From Theocolax elegans (Eukaryota > Arthropoda > Insecta > Hymenoptera > Cerocephalidae), in NCBI GenBank assembly GCA_026168455.1, contig CM047428.1:87066594-87130593 (forward strand): DNA of 64,000 nt. Reading direction: 5' to 3'. Below, piece after piece: positions 58,596-64,000 of the stretch (position 1 is its first letter; each line of letters begins with the position of its first letter). Under the pieces are notes generated by a model, which saw nothing but the letters and a program-made list of their open reading frames with translations, was not told the origin of the DNA and did not search any database. Position numbers and translations under genes: made by a program.

Positions 58596-59801
58596 TTGAA
58601 GGCCGATCGCGTTGGTGACTTGTTCTGTTTACAAAATAAAGTCGACACCTGTGCGTTAGTGGAAAGCGAACAATCGCAACACAACAAGCCAACCTGGCAC
58701 GCGCGTCTCGGACACTTAAACGCGAATGATATGCGTGAAATGTATAGACACAAGTGTGCGATTGATCTTAACTACGACGAATCATTCAACATAAACAAAT
58801 GCGAAGTGTGTCTCGCTGGAAAGCTTACTAGCACACCGTTCGGGGAGCGCGAGACGCGTTCATCTAGTGTACTCGAGCTGATTCACTCAGATGTGTGCGG
58901 ACCCATGCGCAACGCCTCTTTAGGCGGCGCGCGATATTTTGTGACATTTATTGACGATTATAGCCGATGGTGCACGATCTATTTCTTACGCTCGAAAGCC
59001 GAATTAATCGATAAATTTTTAGAGTTTAAAGAATTTGCCGAAAATCAAACCGGACTTAATATTAAGGCAATTCAAACCGATAATGGACGCGAGTATTGTA
59101 ACCTAAAAATGAACAATTTATTAAAAAAGTGCGGTATTGCGCATCGCCTTACAGTACCCCACACTCCGCAACAAAATGGAGTAGCGGAACGCAAGAATCG
59201 CTCGCTAGTCGAAACGGCCAGATGCATGATCATCGAATCCGGACTACCGTTGAAATTCTGGGCTGAAGCTACATATGCCGCGAATCATGTGCGTAACCGA
59301 TGCATCACCAAAGCACTCGACAATGTTAGCCCGTATGAAATGTGGCACGGCAAACGACCCAAGATAAATCACCTGCGTGTTTTTGGCTGCGAAGTATACA
59401 TACTCGATAAAAGTCCGACTAAAGGAAAATTCGATCCAAGAGGCATAAAGGGAACCTTCGTGGGTTACTCGGAAGAATCGAAAGCGTATCGCGTATACGT
59501 GCCGAGCAAAGGCACCGTTCTCGTATCCAGAGATGTCAAATTTATAAACAAATTCGAACGATCGAGTAAACATACAACTACATCCAATGCTCACGGTGCA
59601 AACAGTTCAAAATCAAACGACATAGCTCGTATTAAATCGCGCGAATACACCGAGATCGCTGGACCAAACACGACGGAAACTGTTTTGGAATCGAAAAACG
59701 ACTCAATCAACGATGATTCGCTCTTCGACTTTAGTGACGTCGATTCACCACGTGATCCAAGACGTGAGTCATTTGGCATGCGATTATCAGACACATCGTA
59801 G
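58596..59801 (+). pseudogene. Copia integrase, intact frame
   Basis: A 401-residue open frame. The HHCC zinc-binding region reads HARLGHLNANDM...CEVCLAGK. The catalytic D, D, E are in HSDVCGPM, IQTDNGREY and NGVAERKNRS. It continues through WHGKRPKINHLRVFGC and FVGYSEESKAYRVY into the linker before reverse transcriptase. The longest intact part of pol, but cut off from protease and RT by stops, hence labelled pseudogene. Confidence 0.85.
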
Positions 59802-59953
59802 TATTGAAAACCTCGACTCACCGCGCGATGTCAAACAACAAAAATATAACGTACCAGCCATTGTAATTTCACCCGAGGGCAGGAGCGCTACAATCGACAG
59901 TAACGAATCCTTCACGCATCAATGAAGATAATTTTTACGACGCTCAATGCGGA

Positions 59954-60806
59954 ATGGTCACACCGGAGATATCCATGGATTCGGCGTTAAATAGCGAAGA
60001 TCGCGAACTTTGGCTAGATGCTATTTATATCGAAATCAAAAGCCTAATTCAGAACGATACGTGGCAGCTTGTCGAAAAACCCACCGATTTTAAGATTATA
60101 GGTTCTCGCACCAGTATTGCGATGCAAACTCGACGCGGATGGATCAGATTGTCGAAGAATGGCGAGAGTAGTAGCTCAAGGGTTCTCTCAACGACCCGGT
60201 ATAGACTTCTTCGACACCTATGCTCCAGTGGCCAGAATAGAATCGTTCCGTACGCTAATGGCTATATCAGTTAAATACGAATCTACAAGTATATCAACTC
60301 GACATTGCAACGGCTTTTCTTGCACGGAGATATAGACACCGATATATACATGAAACCTCCCAATCTATTAGAGCAATGTTTACGCAGGATGATACGCGAC
60401 GAGGAGAATATCGCATTAGTCACGAAAGCCTCCGCAATGCTTCGAAACTTCGAGAGAGGACTTCAAACGTGTAAATTACGCAAAGCCCTATACGGTCTAC
60501 GTCAAGCCGGTCGTCAATGGCACAAAATGATAGATCAAGCTCTTAAAGAGATCGGACTCAACCCATCCTCTTCGGATCCGTGCATATACATCGACAGCAA
60601 GCGACCACGCACGTATCTTTTACTCTACGTAGACGACATCTTAATAGTGCATCAAAGGACAAAACAAGAATAACCGAAATAAAGAACGCACTCAAAGCTA
60701 AATTCGAGGTTAAGGACATGGACAAGCTAAGTATTGCCTCGGACTAGAGATTTATCAGAGCGAAAATCGCATATCATTAAGTCAACGAGGTTTCATCAAC
60801 GAAGTT
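59954..60806 (+). pseudogene. Copia reverse transcriptase, several frameshifts
   Basis: RT blocks appear in successive frames: SLIQNDTWQLVEKP (about 60031-60080), ARVVAQGFSQRPGIDFFDTY (about 60160-60220), FLHGDIDTDIYMKPP (about 60313-60360), KLRKALYGLRQAGRQWHKM (about 60474-60530), and the catalytic LLYVDDILI (about 60620-60645). At least four frame breaks, the last near 60673 and 60735. Confidence 0.8.
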
Positions 60807-61571
60807 TTGTCGAAATTCGGAATGAGTGACTGCAAACCGGTCAGCACTCCAATGGTCACAGGAACCAAGCTAGAAGCAGGGCGTTCAAAGGTAACTAACA
60901 CTTCGATCCCGTACAGGGAGCTCATAGGCGCCCTCATGTACATAAGAATCGGAACGCGCCCGGACATCGCTTACGCCGTGAACTATTTAAGTCAATTTAA
61001 TAATTGTTACGATGATGGTTACTGGGCGGCCGCTAAAAGAATTCTAAGATACCTAAAAGGATCCATAGACAAAAATTTGTCATATACAAAGAATAATAAT
61101 AGCGAGCTTATCGGTTTCGCAGATGCTGATTGGGGCAACTCACTAATCGATCGCAAATCATACACAGGATACTGCTTTATCCTATGCGGAGCCGCTATTT
61201 CATGGAGCTCCAGGAAGCAGAAAACCGTAGCCTTATCGTCTACAGAGGCGGAATACATGTGTCTCACCGAAGGTACCAAAGAGGCCATCTATTTTATCAA
61301 ACTTTTGAAGGAACTTGGATGCACCGAACTCACTAAGATAACATTGTTCAACGACAATCAGTCCGCTGAAAAATTAGCAAGGAACTGCATTCATCACGCC
61401 AGGACGAAACACATAGATATTAAATATCATTTCGTGCGTAACGCGTTAAACGACTATACCATCAATCTATCTCATATATCGACGGACGAGATGACTGCCG
61501 ACATCTTTACCAAGGCTCTCCCGTCACAGAAATTTGCGAAATGCGCATCACAACTCGGTTTAATCAATTAA
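60807..61571 (+). pseudogene. Copia RT connection and RNase H, intact frame
   Basis: A 254-residue frame running to the end of pol. It has RPDIAYAVNYLSQF in the connection, then RNase H with its acidic residues in GFADADWGN, ALSSTEAEYMCL and NDNQSAEKLA. The conserved HIDIKYHFVRN and DIFTKALP end-blocks close it. Stop at 61569-61571, just before the polypurine tract. Confidence 0.85.
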
Positions 61572-61588
61572 ATATATATAATTTCGAT

Positions 61589-61598
61589 TGAGGAGGTG
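61589..61598 (+). other. Polypurine tract of the copia element
   Basis: TGAGGAGGTG immediately before the 3' LTR, the expected plus-strand priming site. Confidence 0.7.
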
Positions 61599-61804
61599 TG
61601 TAAGATTATACAATGTTCATTATATATATTTATACTTATAATTCAAATTTACGTCTATGGATGTCGCTTAACACTGTATTTATATTCATGTGTTTATTTT
61701 TCGTTACGACAGTCAGTCGGCTTCAACACTTACGCCTGTAAACATCCTATTAATAAACGGTCTACAGTTACCAAAGTCTTCCTCTCCTCTACCTTAACCT
61801 AACA
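61599..61804 (+). repeat. 3' LTR of the copia element
   Basis: 206 bases, TG...CA ends. Differs from the 5' LTR by one A/G substitution and two missing bases. Confidence 0.95.
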
Positions 61805-61809
61805 AGTTC

Positions 61810-64000
61810 CAATCACTCAGGTCGTATCGGCAACTCCCCATGAAATTAAGGAAAAAAATGTGCCTAAATACGTCACCTTAACTCCGGCATTATTTGCATA
61901 AACTACTAAAAAAAGCTTATTATACGAAATAAAAGTTTTTCAAAAGATTTTTTTCTCAAGACAAACTTTGACGAAATGGTCTGGAATTTTTACATAAAGT
62001 AACATCTATTCTATATATTCTATACCACGATTTTTTGAAAAGCCAATTTACAAATCCAACAGCAAATTTTTCCCCAATTTCGAAATTTCAAAAAACAACT
62101 TCATGCCCAACTTCAGCGATATTGACCAAGTAGTTTTAGAACAATGATATACGTACACACAAACACACACACACACACATGACACAACTCACACATTCGA
62201 ACAATGGTGTGTTAATTTTTTTAAAGACACGTCAACTTTTAAAATGTTAACTTTGTAATCAATTGAGATCTCATTTTAAAAGATAATTAATTGTTTTAAT
62301 TTTTTTTATGTTGATAATTATGAATATAATCAGTTTGTTAAAATTCATTCATTCATTAATGTATTATGACTGTTCCTACCATTGGCCTTCTTCAAATCGA
62401 TAAGCAAAGTTACTGTTCAATAATAACGTGGGGAGCATGTCAAAAATTAAATAATAATATATAAGTAAACATTAACTTAATCTAATTGTAGTATAGAATA
62501 CACATATCGCGTGGCGATGAGTAATGACTGTACACTAAGATTACAATATACCCCAACAGGAATAATGTAATAAAATGAAAAATAAAAAAGATTAATAACA
62601 GAAATGAAATACCAGGCGTGTAACGAGCATGATGTACATCGATCCAATTCGTATATAGATTATACTTAGACGTACAAGTATTACGAAACGATTAAAATAC
62701 TCATCGCGTGCACATACTTCATTAAGGTACTCCCCGTACAGATTATTATTCCTATATAACGAGCTATATTTCATGAAAAATTTATCACGTCAACGTGTGT
62801 CTTTTTTGCTTCTCTTTGCATACCTACACCAAACATTACGTACACCTCGAGGAAAAATTATTTTTACACGTATTTCAAATTTCGCAACGTATTCCTAATT
62901 ATTTAATAAAGAAATTTTCTTTTTATTGGGCGTTTGCGCGTCTATTCGATAACGCAAGCGCACCTACTAGGGGTGTGTGTATACGTCGCTCTTTTTTTAT
63001 TCTTCTTTTTTTTTACCGAAACGTTTAATTTCATAAGAAATCGAGATAAAATTAATCAATTAGTCGCCCCAAAAAAAAAGAAGATACGCGTAATAGGACG
63101 CGTGTAACCAAATTATTACGAGTGACGTTATATGCGCCGATCTATTACATTATTCAATTACGATATGTACATTTCAATTTTCTTTCTATTTTCCAAGAGG
63201 TTCCTTTTCATTCTCTTTTCGCTCAGTACTTTAAATTTAATTTTCTTTTACCAAGGATATTGTCACTCGTACGCGCCGATCGATTCATGATCATTTCCCT
63301 TGTATCTCGATCATATATCTTACTTTCGAGCGGTCGATCGTCACAACAAATATTTGTAAACACGTAAAAGAAAAAATGATAGATCGCGTCAATTGCGCAA
63401 CGCAGTCCCCATTGCGTAAATACAAATATAAATATTTTCGTATGTTATGCAACGAACATAATTTAATTAAATATATCGCGAGAACATTTCCGCGAATTCT
63501 AACGGGAGCGAGAGAGATGGAGAGAGATGGAGAGAGATGGAGAGAAAATTGGATCGAGCGTAAACGTCGGTTAAACATCATTTCCAACTTAAATCACTTT
63601 CGCTCGGTCTTGAACTCTAAAAAGTAAGTGGTCGGACGATAAACGTTCAACGAACTCATCGCGCCATTTCCCACTAATTATCATTATACAGCCATCCCGC
63701 GTTACATCTTGTTTGCCTTCTTTTTTCATTATCACATTACTATTCAAGATGCAAAATTTCTCTAAAATCGAGGAAATCTTTATACGCGCACACACGAACA
63801 CGTCGTTACTAATGGGTATATTTTATATTTAATTAAATCCACGATTATACTGTAATCTAAGTGAGCGTAATAAACGATATGACTAAATTACGTCAAACTA
63901 AATTACTTACTTGTAATAAACGTAAACATGTCGCATAAGTTAATTTGTTATATTACGAGCTCCTTTCAGCACGTTACGTTCTGTGGGTACGTAAATAAGA
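61810..64000. other. AT-rich DNA, no gene seen
   Basis: A (CA)n run near 62158-62179, T-rich tracts near 62990-63015, and a short tandem repeat of AGAGAGATGG at about 63511-63541. Open frames here are short and lack splice context or domains. Confidence 0.5.

Larger units (their letters stand above)
57070..61804 (+). mobile_element. Ty1/copia LTR retrotransposon, nearly full length
   Basis: A 4.7-kb element with LTRs at 57070-57277 and 61599-61804, and a 5-bp target duplication AGTTC at 57065-57069 and 61805-61809. Domain order is gag, protease, integrase, reverse transcriptase, RNase H, which is the copia (not gypsy) order. The LTRs differ by one substitution and two single-base indels, so the insertion is young. 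The gag-pol frame is broken at several points, so this copy cannot make its proteins as it stands. Confidence 0.95.

Noticed and set aside
1..64000. tRNA, rRNA and CRISPR-like arrays
   Set aside because: No cloverleaf with a credible B-box, no rRNA-like stretch, and no regularly spaced direct repeats with unique spacers. The tandem units are too long and only two-copy.

Overview
The window looks like AT-rich nuclear DNA of an insect, most likely an aculeate hymenopteran such as a bee. Evidence: spliced genes with GT-AG introns, TATA-driven cuticular-protein genes whose signal peptide begins in a tiny first exon, insect-type retrotransposons, many (GA)n/(TG)n/(TA)n microsatellites, and single-copy metabolic genes of animal type. 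The order is an inference; species cannot be named from the sequence alone.

Region 1 (1-8 kb) is intergenic. It holds a TTAA-ended miniature element and an isolated promoter plus signal-peptide exon at 5.4 kb. Region 2 (8-20.3 kb) is the conserved housekeeping block. Galactose mutarotase (+, four exons) carries the intronless microsomal triglyceride transfer protein gene (-) inside its 7.9-kb second intron. It is followed tail-to-tail by the small membrane protein SMIM12 (-), which is head-to-head with a mitochondrial-type quinone oxidoreductase-like gene (+, eight exons, every splice phase consistent). Region 3 (21-28.4 kb) has an uncharacterised minus-strand gene and two minus-strand cuticular-protein genes with clear TATA promoters. 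Region 4 (28.5-49.9 kb) is mostly repeats: a 578-bp terminal-inverted-repeat element, a 2.75-kb tandem duplication of a composite inverted-repeat/non-LTR retroelement, TTAA elements, and a 1.99-kb tandem duplication. Two weak coding candidates lie at 44-46 kb. Region 5 (50-52.3 kb) is a third cuticular-protein gene (+, three exons). Region 6 (52.9-64 kb) has a cluster of foldback/TTAA elements, a 3' tail of a non-LTR element, and a nearly full-length Ty1/copia retrotransposon with 208/206-bp LTRs, a 5-bp target duplication and broken gag-pol, then AT-rich DNA with no gene I can support.

The three cuticular genes share an 18-residue-type motif (DTPEV...AK..H) and form a locus split by about 22 kb of repeat-rich DNA. 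The metabolic genes have no evident functional link to one another beyond proximity. The most unusual signals are the several unrelated-looking inverted-repeat families, the two tandem duplications whose copies differ almost only by single-base indels, and a GC-rich, hairpin-containing, possibly coding island present in both 1.99-kb copies.
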